From Vibrio nitrifigilis (GTDB lineage Bacteria; Pseudomonadota; Gammaproteobacteria; Enterobacterales; Vibrionaceae): a stretch of 64,000 nt of DNA. Position 1 is the first letter of the stretch, and every line of letters begins with the position of its first letter. A program made the translations under genes and the position numbers. The stretch covers positions 620,001-684,000 of the forward strand of contig NZ_JADPMR010000004.1 of the NCBI RefSeq assembly GCF_015686695.1. Reading direction: 5' to 3'. The notes below the pieces were generated by a model. It was given only the letters and a program-made list of their open reading frames with translations. It did no database searches and was not told the DNA's origin. Of this stretch, positions 43,990 to 53,487 are shown one piece after another.

Positions 43990-45394
43990 GATGCACCAGC
44001 CTAGTTGGGATGTGTTGTGACTCTAGATAAAAACGTTGTAGTAGGTTTTTTACCAGTGTCATTCGGTAATCAGCGCTAGCGCGAACGTCAGACAGAGGTT
44101 GAATGATGTGGCTAACGTGATGTTGTGTTTGCTTAATTAATTCTGCGGATAAAGGTTTGCCAATCCAGAATGTTTCGAGATCGGTAAGACGAACAGACGT
44201 TGCAGCAATACCACCAGCGGCGATATAACATTCTGCGATGATTCCTTGCGCATTAAAGCGCACTTTTAGTGCGAGTAACACGGTAGAAATGTCATCTTCA
44301 TAGCGTTTACTGATTTTATAAATGGCGTGTTTTTCATTCTCTTGCGGCGGTGTGAGATGAATGGCACTGATCCATTGTTTAGCCGTCAGCACTGTTGTGC
44401 GATAACCAGTAATAAAATCCTCTGGAGCGATTAAACGGCGTTGTTCTCCATCATCGATTTCAATCATGCCGTTGAGGCTCATAATCAAAGGGGCAATATC
44501 TCCAATCGGAGAGGCATGGCCTAAACTGCCACCCAAGGTTGCACGGTGACGAATACTTAAGCTGCCTATGCGACTAAACAATTCATCTGCATTTGGTACA
44601 TAACGCTTAATCCATTGATGGACGTTACTGAGTGGCACACTCGCACCAATACGCCAGCCCGCAGCGGTTTGTGTGATGCGACTTAAATCATCAACACCGG
44701 AAAGGTCAATGAGTTCTGGCAAGGTTTGCCACATCTGGGTTACTTCTAATGCGAGATCCGTACCGCCGGCAATCAGTTTTGCAGTTGGGTGCTGACGTTT
44801 GATGGTTCGTAGCTGTTCTCGGGTTTTAGGTCGGTAGTAATCTGGCGTCTCAGATTCTTTCACATGTTGTAGCCAATGCATCACCGATTCTTCGTATTGA
44901 GCAAGTGGGTCGGTCACGGGATCATCTTTTAATGATTGAGCGACGTCTATTAAGGGGCCATAGCCGGTACAGCGACATAAATTACCCGCCAAATATTCGG
45001 TAGGATCGTTTGGCATGTGCTCTTGTTTGGATAGCGCATACAGAGACATAACAAACCCAGGTGTACAAAATCCGCATTGACTGCCATGTTTATCGACGAC
45101 GCGTTGCTGAATAGGGTGAAGCGCACCTAAATGGCTTAAATATTCGATGGTAATGATGTGCTTACCATGTAAAGCGTTAAGTGGGGTAATGCATGAATTG
45201 ATCTGTTGATACGTCAGATGATTATCTGTATCTAAAGCCTCGATAACCACGGTACATGCGCCACAGTCACCGCTGGCACATCCTTCTTTTGATCCGGTTA
45301 AATGACGTTGTTCCCGTAAATAGGGCAAGAGCATGGTGTCGGCACTGGTTGACGGTACTGCAACGACCTCATGATTGATCATTATCTCTAACAT
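43982..45394 (-). CDS. xdhA: Xanthine dehydrogenase FeS/FAD subunit XdhA
   Basis: A 470-residue subunit. The N-terminal [2Fe-2S] domain has GCASGDCGACTVVIE; the second cluster domain has CGFCTPGFVMSLYAL and LCRCTGYGPLIDVA. The FAD domain shows LIAGGTDLALEVTQ and RHRATLGGSLGHASPIGD. It passes electrons to NAD+. It heads the xdhABC-uraD-uraH-guaD operon and is divergent from a RutR-like regulator. Confidence 0.94.
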   Translation of the reverse strand: MLEIMINHEVVAVPSTSADTMLLPYLREQRHLTGSKEGCASGDCGACTVVIEALDTDNHLTYQQINSCITPLNALHGKHIITIEYLSHLGALHPIQQRVVDKHGSQCGFCTPGFVMSLYALSKQEHMPNDPTEYLAGNLCRCTGYGPLIDVAQSLKDDPVTDPLAQYEESVMHWLQHVKESETPDYYRPKTREQLRTIKRQHPTAKLIAGGTDLALEVTQMWQTLPELIDLSGVDDLSRITQTAAGWRIGASVPLSNVHQWIKRYVPNADELFSRIGSLSIRHRATLGGSLGHASPIGDIAPLIMSLNGMIEIDDGEQRRLIAPEDFITGYRTTVLTAKQWISAIHLTPPQENEKHAIYKISKRYEDDISTVLLALKVRFNAQGIIAECYIAAGGIAATSVRLTDLETFWIGKPLSAELIKQTQHHVSHIIQPLSDVRASADYRMTLVKNLLQRFYLESQHIPTRLVHHA

Positions 45395-45509
45395 ACGTTC
45401 TCCGTTCGTTATTTCCTTGGCCTCTTGTTCCTTTTGAGGCTGACGGGATCTCGCTAAGCGAGTTAATTATCTATTTTGTTAAAACTATTTGTTACGAAGA
45501 TGCAAAAAC

Positions 45510-45525
45510 CTGACCAGTTGTTCAG
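45510..45525. promoter_or_regulatory. Candidate RutR-type operator upstream of xdhA
   Basis: CTGACCAGTTGTTCAG is a near-palindrome resembling the RutR consensus TTGACCA-N2-TGGTCAA (mismatches at the outer bases and one inner base). It is about 115 bp upstream of xdhA, in the region shared with the divergent RutR-like gene. Confidence 0.4.
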
Positions 45526-45540
45526 AAAAATGATTTTAAA

Positions 45541-45557
45541 CGGGACACACGCGGTTA
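45541..45557 (+). repeat. GGACA-type repeat in the xdhA/TetR intergenic region
   Basis: CGGGACACACGCGGTTA shares 13 bases with the copies at 7318 and 14509. The rest of the 500-bp intergenic region (45395-45894) is AT-rich promoter DNA with the RutR-like site and no gene. Confidence 0.6.
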
Positions 45558-45894
45558 GATATAGTGATGATGAGCTAATTAAATATTTATTAATCAGATA
45601 GATATTGCTGTTTTAATGGATTTAAATACGGAAGACAAATTTGATAAGAACTTGCACATAAAAATGAAATCGTGCGTTTGTTGACGCTGTGGCACAGCAA
45701 AGTTGTACAGTTGTAGTGCACATGTTTAATTTTGGTGCAGTTGCATAACTTGACAGACCCCCATCATTTGAGGCTCACTGTAGCCCCAACGTCACTTTAA
45801 GATCTCAATTCTCATGATCGTATTATGTAGAAGTAGCAGATAAAATACGGCGCTGATGTAATCGATTAACCGAAAAGATAATGAGGAAGAATAG

Positions 45895-46521
45895 GTGGGA
45901 CACCTTAAAAAAAGCCCAGGAGATATACGTCGTAGAAATGAGCAAATTATTTTAGCGGCTGCCGCTGATGAGTTTGTTAAACATGGTTACAAAGGTACGT
46001 CATTACAATCTATCGCGGATCGTGTCAATCTACCGAAAGCCAATATTCTTTATTACTTCAAATCTAAAACTGGCCTGTATAAAGCATTGCTCAAAGACAT
46101 TCTTAATTTATGGAATGAAGGTTTTGACGATGCTGCCATCGGCGAACCTCCTGCGCAGGTATTGCGCCGCTACATTGAGGCTAAAATGCGCTACAGCCGC
46201 ACTCACCCGCAAGAATCAAAAATCTTTGCCCAGGAAATTATTCAAGGTGCCCCGATTATTCATGATGTGATTGAACAGCCAGTCATCGAATGGACCACGA
46301 CAAAAGCCAGTCTTATTCAGCACTGGGTAGACGAAGGGCTGATTAAACCCGTCAAGCCGTTTTATCTGCTGTTTTTAATTTGGGGAGCAACACAGTTTTA
46401 CGCGGATTTTGATATGGAAGTGCTGTTGATTAACGGTGATCCGTTAACTGACGAACAGTTTGATGAAGCTCAGGAGTTTGTTGTCTCGATGGTATTAAGA
46501 GGGTTGGGACTTATCGACTAG
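45895..46521 (+). CDS. TetR-family regulator, RutR-like
   Basis: A 208-residue protein with HTH NEQIILAAAADEFVKHGYKG, SLQSIADRVNLPKANILYYF and a RutR-type C-terminal domain (YSRTHPQESKIFAQEIIQGA, IWGATQFYADFDMEV). E. coli RutR senses uracil/thymine and controls pyrimidine and purine genes. Divergence from xdhA makes that operon the likely target. The start is GTG with GAGGAAG upstream. It overlaps the convergent diguanylate cyclase gene by 11 bp. Confidence 0.85.
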   Translation: MGHLKKSPGDIRRRNEQIILAAAADEFVKHGYKGTSLQSIADRVNLPKANILYYFKSKTGLYKALLKDILNLWNEGFDDAAIGEPPAQVLRRYIEAKMRYSRTHPQESKIFAQEIIQGAPIIHDVIEQPVIEWTTTKASLIQHWVDEGLIKPVKPFYLLFLIWGATQFYADFDMEVLLINGDPLTDEQFDEAQEFVVSMVLRGLGLID

Positions 46522-47755
46522 TCTGATAGGGGAATATTTGATTGCGTCCTTTATCTTTAGCACGGTAAAGGGCTTCATCCGCGAGTTTTTGCACGTCTTG
46601 AACCGTGTCTCCCCATTGGTTGTCACAAACACCAATACTAACAGTGATATTAACATGTTGATGGGCTTTATCACTTCGTTTGGTTTCTCCGTCTTGGTGA
46701 CGTGTTGGCCTTGTCAGCGTGTCTCTGATAACCAATGGGTAATCGGCAATATCTAAACGAATTTCTTCCAAATACTCTAATGTTTGTGTCATATGCTTGC
46801 CACGAAACAGAACCACAAACTCCTCACCACCATAACGATAGACATGCGCATTACCGCGAATGAGACACAGCCTTGTTGCGACTAATTTGAGAACGTCATC
46901 CCCTGAACTATGTCCGTAGGTATCATTGAATTTTTTAAAATGGTCAACATCAATCATGGCTAAAGTATATCGTCGACTAAGATGGCGTAAATCGATTTCC
47001 AATGCCTGACGTCCCGGGATTTGTGTTAAGGGATCAGTAAATGCCATTTGATAAGTATTAGAAAGCAGATAGATGATGAACAGCACACCCAGTAACGAGA
47101 ACATTGTGCTCGATACGAACGGCGTATCAAAGACATAAAAGGTGTTGGCGATAACTAACATTGTGGCATAAATGACCACGTCATTAAGGTGATTGCGTGT
47201 TAAAACAAACAGCGCGCTAATGCCGATTAAGGCGCTGATATAAAGAATAAGAATGAACGGTAATTTTGATAGGTTAGGGTAGACAAATAATACCTCCTTC
47301 ACACTGTGAATCATTCCCATATGAATATCTTCTGTCACGACTAAACAACTCCAACCCACTAGAGCGCCAATAAGCAGTAAAAATATAACAAACTGGCGAT
47401 TAAACGTTGTACCGTTATGAAACAGTTGGGTGAGCCAGCAGGAAACGGGGAGTAAGAATGCGAGTAGGCATAGTTCGATAAATGTCGTGCCTGTCTGTAA
47501 AGGAGATTGCAGGCGTTCTTGAATAACCCAGTAGCCAATCATCATCGCAGTACTCAGCATCACTATACGACTTTGTTTAAAGGTGTGGGCAATCATAAAC
47601 GCGACCGCCAGCAGAATGTAAGGCATATTCATTGCGAAACTGAGATTAGCTTGTGTCGCTGCTACGACGCTATTCATACTAAGCCAAATTAAGGAGAGTA
47701 AGAATAGGGGGAAGCCAAGTCTAAACCAGTGGGACGTAATGAAAGCTGAATACAT
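46511..47755 (-). CDS. Membrane-bound diguanylate cyclase (GGDEF domain)
   Basis: A 414-residue protein with about eight N-terminal membrane spans (residues ~10-240) and a C-terminal GGDEF domain with an intact active site, YRYGGEEFVVLF, preceded by DPLTQIPGRQALEIDL and MIDVDHFKKFNDTYGHSSGD. The I-site position reads RGNA, not RxxD, so product inhibition through that site is probably lost. It makes cyclic-di-GMP. The gene also neighbours pntAB in V. cholerae, as far as I recall. Confidence 0.9.
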   Translation of the reverse strand: MYSAFITSHWFRLGFPLFLLSLIWLSMNSVVAATQANLSFAMNMPYILLAVAFMIAHTFKQSRIVMLSTAMMIGYWVIQERLQSPLQTGTTFIELCLLAFLLPVSCWLTQLFHNGTTFNRQFVIFLLLIGALVGWSCLVVTEDIHMGMIHSVKEVLFVYPNLSKLPFILILYISALIGISALFVLTRNHLNDVVIYATMLVIANTFYVFDTPFVSSTMFSLLGVLFIIYLLSNTYQMAFTDPLTQIPGRQALEIDLRHLSRRYTLAMIDVDHFKKFNDTYGHSSGDDVLKLVATRLCLIRGNAHVYRYGGEEFVVLFRGKHMTQTLEYLEEIRLDIADYPLVIRDTLTRPTRHQDGETKRSDKAHQHVNITVSIGVCDNQWGDTVQDVQKLADEALYRAKDKGRNQIFPYQTSR

Positions 47756-47973
47756 TCTTATTGATAAAACCGTCTTTGAAGGCCGATAGTTTAGCTAGAG
47801 TCGCTAGCGTTGAATACTGCTATTTACAAGTATAGTCGTGTTTTTGCGTTTCAAAATCGAGAAAAAGGCTTATACAGTTAAGAAATCGACAATTGACGAC
47901 TTATTTTTTTGCCTAATTCCTCAGTGTTCATTAATTTTAATGACAAGAGCTGTGAAGTTTAGGGAGATTAACA

Positions 47974-48342
47974 ATGCAGATCAGTAACGATGTTCATAAC
48001 TATATGGAAACGCTGGTGGGGCAGGCGCTACACCAAGAAGAGTTTGAACACTACGATGAAGAGCAACTCGCTGACCTAGCGTGTTTGGCTTTAAACCAAT
48101 TGCGACCCGTTTATATTCGCTATGATATTGATTTTTTGTCTTCTTTACCGGAAGATCGTCTAGTCATGTTAAAACGTAATGCTGATGTGGCTATTTCAAC
48201 TGCAGAGTCGATGATCCTTGAAGATCGACGTAAGAACCGCCATTCGGACGTACCGAGTGTCATTCGATTAGGTCGATTTGATGAAGATCGGGAACTGGAA
48301 TGGTATGAAACGCCATTACTAAAAAGTAAAGACCACTCGTAA
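47974..48342 (+). CDS. ComFB-family (late competence) protein
   Basis: A 122-residue protein with a ComFB-like region: DVHNYMETLVGQALHQEEFE, DLACLALNQLRPVYIRYDID and FLSSLPEDRL. ComFB-family proteins in cyanobacteria bind cyclic dinucleotides. A link to the adjacent diguanylate cyclase is attractive but inferred. It is followed after 9 bp by the HlyU-family gene, so they form an operon. Confidence 0.75.
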   Translation: MQISNDVHNYMETLVGQALHQEEFEHYDEEQLADLACLALNQLRPVYIRYDIDFLSSLPEDRLVMLKRNADVAISTAESMILEDRRKNRHSDVPSVIRLGRFDEDRELEWYETPLLKSKDHS

Positions 48343-48351
48343 GGAGTCTAT

Positions 48352-48630
48352 GTGGGCCTGTTTTCTCGTTTATTCGGTGCCAAAAGTGCACCAGAACCAA
48401 AAGAAGTTACACCTGTGGAGTACAAAGGGTATTTGATATATCAAGAGGCGATGGCCGAAGGTGGCCAATTCCGTATTGCGGGACGTATTACAAAAACGAT
48501 TGATAATGAAGTAAAAACACACCGTTTTATTCGTTCTGATGTTGTCCCAAGCCAAGCTGATGCCGACGATCTGATGCTACGTAAGGCGCAAATGTTCATT
48601 GACCAGATGGGAGATAACATTTTTTCCTAG
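48352..48630 (+). CDS. HlyU-family protein (PF10115-type)
   Basis: A 92-residue protein: MGLFSRLFGAKSAPEPKEVT, VEYKGYLIYQEAMAEGGQFR, then RIAGRITKTIDNE. This matches the short protein family annotated as transcriptional activator HlyU. It is different from the ArsR-type HlyU of V. cholerae. The start is GTG with AAGGAG five bases upstream. No DNA-binding motif is evident, so the name may overstate the role. Confidence 0.75.
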   Translation: MGLFSRLFGAKSAPEPKEVTPVEYKGYLIYQEAMAEGGQFRIAGRITKTIDNEVKTHRFIRSDVVPSQADADDLMLRKAQMFIDQMGDNIFS

Positions 48631-48677
48631 GTCAGGCTTTGCTCTCAATTCATCCAGCACCAAAACTAACATATTCT

Positions 48678-48708
48678 GCGCCACTAAATTACTTTCTGGC
48701 GCTTTTTT
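48678..48708 (+). terminator. Rho-independent terminator after the ComFB-HlyU pair
   Basis: GCGCCA...TGGCGC stem followed by TTTTTT, 48 bp after the HlyU-family stop. The rest of the 302-bp gap before pntA shows only promoter-like AT-rich DNA. Confidence 0.75.
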
Positions 48709-48932
48709 CTCGCTAATGATCTTTCGATTCTATCTCTCTTACTGCTCTCTCTTTCGTTGAACTGCGATCAAATAACGAAAAATTTCAATGTATATTCAAT
48801 CATCTCCGTCTACTAGTTCACTTTACTGAGTAAACGAATGTGTTATTGATAGAATAACACAATTTTTCTGTATTAGATGCAGAAGATAAGTCAGTACGGT
48901 TAAACATCAAGTCAGTATTTCAAGGATAAGAT

Positions 48933-50486
48933 ATGCAAATAGGTGTGCCAAAAGAGAGAGTTGCAGGTGAACGCCGAGTTGCGGCTTCCCCCTCTTCTAT
49001 TAAACAGTTAATTAAACTGGGATATGACGTTGTTGTTGAATCACGAGCTGGAGACGACGCCAGTTTTGATGATTCAGCATATAAAGAAGCAGGTGCGACC
49101 ATTGTCGACCAAACGAATGTTTGGCAATCCGACATTATTATCAAAGTAAACGCGCCTTTATATGGTGACGATTCCGAGTTAGATGAAGTGTCATTGTTAC
49201 CGCTTAAATCAACATTAATCTGCTTTATTTACCCAGCTCAGCATCCTGAATTAATGGAAAAGTTATCAGAAAAAGAGATTAATGTGATGGCAATGGATGC
49301 GGTGCCAAGGATCTCACGGGCTCAATCGTTGGACGCATTATCTTCAATGGCCAATATTGCTGGATATCGTGCTGTTGTGGAAGCTGCTCACGAGTTTGGA
49401 TGTTTTTTTACTGGCCAAATTACCGCGGCAGGAAAAATTCCACCTGCCAAAGTATTTATTGCTGGTGCAGGGGTCGCGGGGCTAGCAGCGATTGGTGCGG
49501 CTGGCAGTTTAGGGGCAGTAGTCAGAGCATTTGATGTTCGCCCTGAAGTCAAAGAACAAGTCGAATCAATGGGAGCTGAGTTCTTAACGCTGGCTAATGT
49601 TGAACAGCAGCAAAGTAGTGATGGTTACGCGAAAGAAATGAGCGATGATTTCAATCTAAAAGCGGCAGAACTATACGCTCAGCAAGCGAAAGATGTGGAT
49701 ATTATTGTGACCACTGCACTCATTCCGGGCAAACCCGCTCCTACTCTGATTACCAAAGAGATGGTCGATAGCATGAAGGCCGGTAGTGTTATTGTCGATT
49801 TGGCGGCTGCAAACGGTGGCAATTGTGAATACACGCAAAAGGATAGGGTATTTACAACCGAAAATGGTGTGAAAATCATCGGTTATACGGATATGGTAAG
49901 CCGATTACCGACTCAATCTTCTCAGCTTTATGCCACCAATATCGTTAACTTGCTTAAGCTATTGTGTAAGGAAAAAGACGGCACACTTACGATCGATTTC
50001 GACGATGTCGTCGTGCGTGGCGTCACCGTGATTAAAGAGGGGGAAGTCACTTGGCCAGCACCACCAATCCAAGTATCGGCGCAACCTAGTGTGGCACCTA
50101 AGGTGGCTGCCCCCGCTGAAAAAACACCAAAGCCACCAATGGCGGTTTGGAAAAAAGTCTCGATGTTAGTCATCGCTGTGGCTCTGTTTGCTTGGCTTGC
50201 CTCTGTTGCACCCAGTGAATTCCTTGGCCATTTTACTGTGTTTGCTCTCTCTTGTGTTGTTGGCTACTACGTGGTTTGGAATGTGTCCCATTCTTTACAT
50301 ACCCCATTAATGTCAGTCACTAACGCGATTTCTGGGATTATTATTGTTGGTGCTATTTTGCAAATAGGGCATGGACATGGACTGGTTTCATTTTTGGCCT
50401 TTTTTGCCATTTTGATAGCGAGTATCAATATTTTTGGTGGATTTACCGTCACCAAACGCATGTTGCAAATGTTTCGTAAAGACTAA
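48933..50486 (+). CDS. pntA: NAD(P) transhydrogenase subunit alpha PntA
   Basis: A 517-residue subunit. The N-terminal NAD(H)-binding domain starts IGVPKERVAGERRVAASPSS and has IAGAGVAGLAAIGAAGSLGA and VRAFDVRPEVKEQVESMGAE. About four C-terminal membrane spans follow from residue ~405. With PntB it uses the proton gradient to drive NADPH formation from NADH. It is close in length to E. coli PntA (510). Confidence 0.95.
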   Translation: MQIGVPKERVAGERRVAASPSSIKQLIKLGYDVVVESRAGDDASFDDSAYKEAGATIVDQTNVWQSDIIIKVNAPLYGDDSELDEVSLLPLKSTLICFIYPAQHPELMEKLSEKEINVMAMDAVPRISRAQSLDALSSMANIAGYRAVVEAAHEFGCFFTGQITAAGKIPPAKVFIAGAGVAGLAAIGAAGSLGAVVRAFDVRPEVKEQVESMGAEFLTLANVEQQQSSDGYAKEMSDDFNLKAAELYAQQAKDVDIIVTTALIPGKPAPTLITKEMVDSMKAGSVIVDLAAANGGNCEYTQKDRVFTTENGVKIIGYTDMVSRLPTQSSQLYATNIVNLLKLLCKEKDGTLTIDFDDVVVRGVTVIKEGEVTWPAPPIQVSAQPSVAPKVAAPAEKTPKPPMAVWKKVSMLVIAVALFAWLASVAPSEFLGHFTVFALSCVVGYYVVWNVSHSLHTPLMSVTNAISGIIIVGAILQIGHGHGLVSFLAFFAILIASINIFGGFTVTKRMLQMFRKD

Positions 50487-50494
50487 GGAAGGGA

Positions 50495-51874
50495 ATGATG
50501 TCTGCACAATTGGTTCAAGCAGCGTACATCGTTGCGGCCTTGTTTTTTATTATGAGTCTAGCGGGCTTATCTAAGCAAACCTCTGCTAAATCAGGCAATT
50601 ATTATGGTATTGCTGGGATGACAATTGCTTTGATAGCCACGATTTTAGGCCCCCATAGCACCAGTGTTACTTGGATCATTATCGCCATGGTGATCGGTGC
50701 TGCAATTGGCATTCGTTTCGCTAAAAAAGTGGAAATGACCCAAATGCCTGAGCTGGTGGCTATTTTACATAGCTTTGTCGGCTTAGCGGCGGTTCTGGTT
50801 GGTTACAATAGTTTTATTCACGCCCCATTAGTGGCGAATCATTCTGAATATGTGATTCATTTAGTCGAAGTATTTGTCGGTGTCTTTATCGGTGCTGTTA
50901 CTTTTACTGGATCGGTTGTTGCGTATGGCAAACTGAGTGGTCATATAGCGTCCACACCACTTAACTTGCCTCATAAACATAAGATCAACTTGCTAGCTGT
51001 ATTAGTCAGCATCTGGTTATTGAGTGAATTTATTCAAGCCGACGGAAGTGTTTGGGCATTGGTATTGATGACACTCATCGCATTTGGTTTTGGCTACCAC
51101 CTTGTAGCATCTATCGGTGGTGCTGATATGCCGGTGGTCGTTTCGATGTTGAACTCATACTCAGGGTGGGCTGCTGCCGCTGCTGGTTTTATGTTAGCCA
51201 ATGACTTATTGATTGTTACAGGCGCGCTCGTTGGTTCGTCCGGGGCGATTCTCTCATACATCATGTGTAAAGCGATGAATCGTTCCTTTATTAGTGTTAT
51301 TGCCGGCGGATTTGGCCAAGAAGTTGCAGTAGCAAAAGATCAAGAATTGGGTGAATATCACGAAACGACGGTAGAAGAGGTGGTTGAGCTCTTGAAAAAC
51401 TCTAAGTCAGTCATCATAACTCCTGGATATGGTATGGCAGTCGCTCAAGCTCAGTATCCTGTTTCTGAAATCACTGAAAAGCTGCGAGCAAAGGGCATCG
51501 AGATTCGATTTGGTATTCACCCTGTTGCTGGACGTTTGCCTGGTCACATGAATGTTTTATTGGCTGAGGCGAAGGTTCCATACGATATCGTATTGGAAAT
51601 GGATGAAATTAATGAGGACTTTTCTGATACGGATACTGTCTTAGTGATTGGAGCCAATGATACGGTGAACCCAGCGGCGCAAGAAGACCCGACCAGTCCA
51701 ATTGCAGGGATGCCTGTTTTAGAGGTTTGGAATGCCAAAAATGTCGTAGTATTCAAGCGATCAATGAATACTGGATACGCTGGTGTACAAAATCCATTAT
51801 TTTTTAAAGACAACACATTGATGCTGTTTGGTGATGCTAAGGCGAGTGTTGACGCGATATCTAAAGCACTTTAA
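50495..51874 (+). CDS. pntB: NAD(P) transhydrogenase subunit beta PntB
   Basis: A 459-residue subunit with about nine membrane spans and a C-terminal NADP(H)-binding domain: VIITPGYGMAVAQAQYPVSE, GRLPGHMNVLLAEAKVPYD, VLVIGANDTVNPAAQEDP and VFKRSMNTGYAGVQNPLF. It follows pntA by 8 bp with AAGGAAGGG before tandem ATGs. Confidence 0.95.
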   Translation: MMSAQLVQAAYIVAALFFIMSLAGLSKQTSAKSGNYYGIAGMTIALIATILGPHSTSVTWIIIAMVIGAAIGIRFAKKVEMTQMPELVAILHSFVGLAAVLVGYNSFIHAPLVANHSEYVIHLVEVFVGVFIGAVTFTGSVVAYGKLSGHIASTPLNLPHKHKINLLAVLVSIWLLSEFIQADGSVWALVLMTLIAFGFGYHLVASIGGADMPVVVSMLNSYSGWAAAAAGFMLANDLLIVTGALVGSSGAILSYIMCKAMNRSFISVIAGGFGQEVAVAKDQELGEYHETTVEEVVELLKNSKSVIITPGYGMAVAQAQYPVSEITEKLRAKGIEIRFGIHPVAGRLPGHMNVLLAEAKVPYDIVLEMDEINEDFSDTDTVLVIGANDTVNPAAQEDPTSPIAGMPVLEVWNAKNVVVFKRSMNTGYAGVQNPLFFKDNTLMLFGDAKASVDAISKAL

Positions 51875-51893
51875 TCGTGCATTTATTGTCCAA

Positions 51894-51918
51894 GAAGCCA
51901 GCATTGCTGGCTTCTTTT
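51894..51918 (+). terminator. Rho-independent terminator after pntB
   Basis: GAAGCCAGCATTGCTGGCTTC followed by TTTT, 20 bp after the stop. Confidence 0.85.
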
Positions 51919-52011
51919 GTAGTGAGTTGGTGATATGTTAACGATTATTGACAGCGTCTTAACATGCCAAGTATAAATTTTTAGAATAATACGCTATAGT
52001 GTTTTGCCTTG

Positions 52012-53487
52012 ATGAATAATAAAAGAAATCAATTGAGAAAAGCGATAACCATAACAATAGCAACCGTCGGGACATTATTTTCTGCGTATACTCATGCGGA
52101 CTCTCTCCCTGAGCGTATCGATTTATTCGTATCGCTTTTTGATTACGATTCAGCGGTAGTCACTTATAATATCGATAAATTGCAAGCTAACTATCCAGAG
52201 AGCTTAATCTCTCCGGAGAGTATGCTACCGCAGACGACTAAATATCCTCTCACTGCCATCCAACGTCTTTATAAGTTGTCCAAAGGTTGTTCTGGCAAAC
52301 TTCCTTATAATCCACTGGTTACGGAACCTCTTTCGTTTGTACGTGCCGTATGTAACGGAACTAAACTGCGTCCAAGTTGGTTTGCCCGCAGTGGTTTGAT
52401 TCATCCAGGCGGTGGTACTTACGCAGCTCGCTATGTTAAAGACCATCCTGATATGTATGAAGAAGTGAAACAGTATATGCATATCGATGAACGTCCACCT
52501 GCACCGAAAGGAACGTTACTTGGACGTTTACAGGCCATGAATGGTGAGTCACTTAAGGCATTGAACTCTGGTTCATTAATGTTCAGTGAACAGAATGAAT
52601 TATGGTTGCGTAAAAACGACCAATACTATGTATTTAATGAAGCTACGTGGAACCATAATGCGAGTAAAGCAGGCCTTTCTTACAAAGTAGTAGGCTCTGA
52701 TAGTGCTTGTTTTGTACAACGTGGCAATATTTGTTGGGATATTGAAGATCATTCCAACTTACTAAGAATAAGCATGGTAGTGTTGGTTATTGCCAACATT
52801 CTCTTGGTATTAGGTTGGGCGGTTTACCGCTGGAATAGCAAACGACAAGAAATGAAGAGTCGAATGTTGGTCCTCCAAATTTTAACGCATGAATTGCGTA
52901 CACCTATTGCCAGCTTATCTTTAACTGTGGAAGGTTTCCGACGAGAGTTCGAACACCTACCAGAGACTGTTTATGATGAATTTCGCCGCTTGTGCGAGGA
53001 CTCAAGACGTTTGAGACAATTAGTAGAAGCGAGTAAAGATTACTTACAATCGGACAACAAACCACTATCTACCGATTGGGTTCCTTCTGTTAAAGAGTGG
53101 TTGGAGTACAAAGTTGAAGAGGAGTTTTCAGATCCTATAGAACTTAATATCAATCAGGATATCGCTGCAAAATTAAATGTCTACTGGCTAGGTACCTGTG
53201 TTGATAACTTGATTCGAAATGCAGTGAAATACGGTGTAGCACCAGTTTCACTCAATGTAATTACGACTGAGGATTCAGTCACCATCAAAGTGACCGATCA
53301 AGGAACATTAACAGAAAAAGATTGGCGTCACTTGCGCAAGCCATTTGTCAGTAAGAGTGGCTTGGGACTTGGATTAACTATTGTAGAATCGATGGTTGGA
53401 CGTATGGGCGGAACAATGAGCCTAGTTGGACCACCGACAACATTTATATTGGAGATACCCTGTGAAACAGACATTGCTTCTCGTTGA
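52012..53487 (+). CDS. vxrA: Sensor histidine kinase VxrA
   Basis: A 491-residue sensor with an N-terminal signal/membrane segment, a periplasmic domain of about 220 residues with several cysteines (KLSKGCSGKL, VRAVCNGTKL, DSACFVQRGNICW), a second membrane span (VVLVIANILLVLGWAVY), a DHp helix with ILTHELRTPIASL and a HATPase domain with DNLIRNAVKYG and KSGLGLGLTIVESMVG. In V. cholerae VxrA (also WigK) responds to cell-wall damage and affects type VI secretion. The gene directly follows pntB there too. The ATG at 52012 is preferred over the adjoining TTG. Confidence 0.88.
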   Translation: MNNKRNQLRKAITITIATVGTLFSAYTHADSLPERIDLFVSLFDYDSAVVTYNIDKLQANYPESLISPESMLPQTTKYPLTAIQRLYKLSKGCSGKLPYNPLVTEPLSFVRAVCNGTKLRPSWFARSGLIHPGGGTYAARYVKDHPDMYEEVKQYMHIDERPPAPKGTLLGRLQAMNGESLKALNSGSLMFSEQNELWLRKNDQYYVFNEATWNHNASKAGLSYKVVGSDSACFVQRGNICWDIEDHSNLLRISMVVLVIANILLVLGWAVYRWNSKRQEMKSRMLVLQILTHELRTPIASLSLTVEGFRREFEHLPETVYDEFRRLCEDSRRLRQLVEASKDYLQSDNKPLSTDWVPSVKEWLEYKVEEEFSDPIELNINQDIAAKLNVYWLGTCVDNLIRNAVKYGVAPVSLNVITTEDSVTIKVTDQGTLTEKDWRHLRKPFVSKSGLGLGLTIVESMVGRMGGTMSLVGPPTTFILEIPCETDIASR

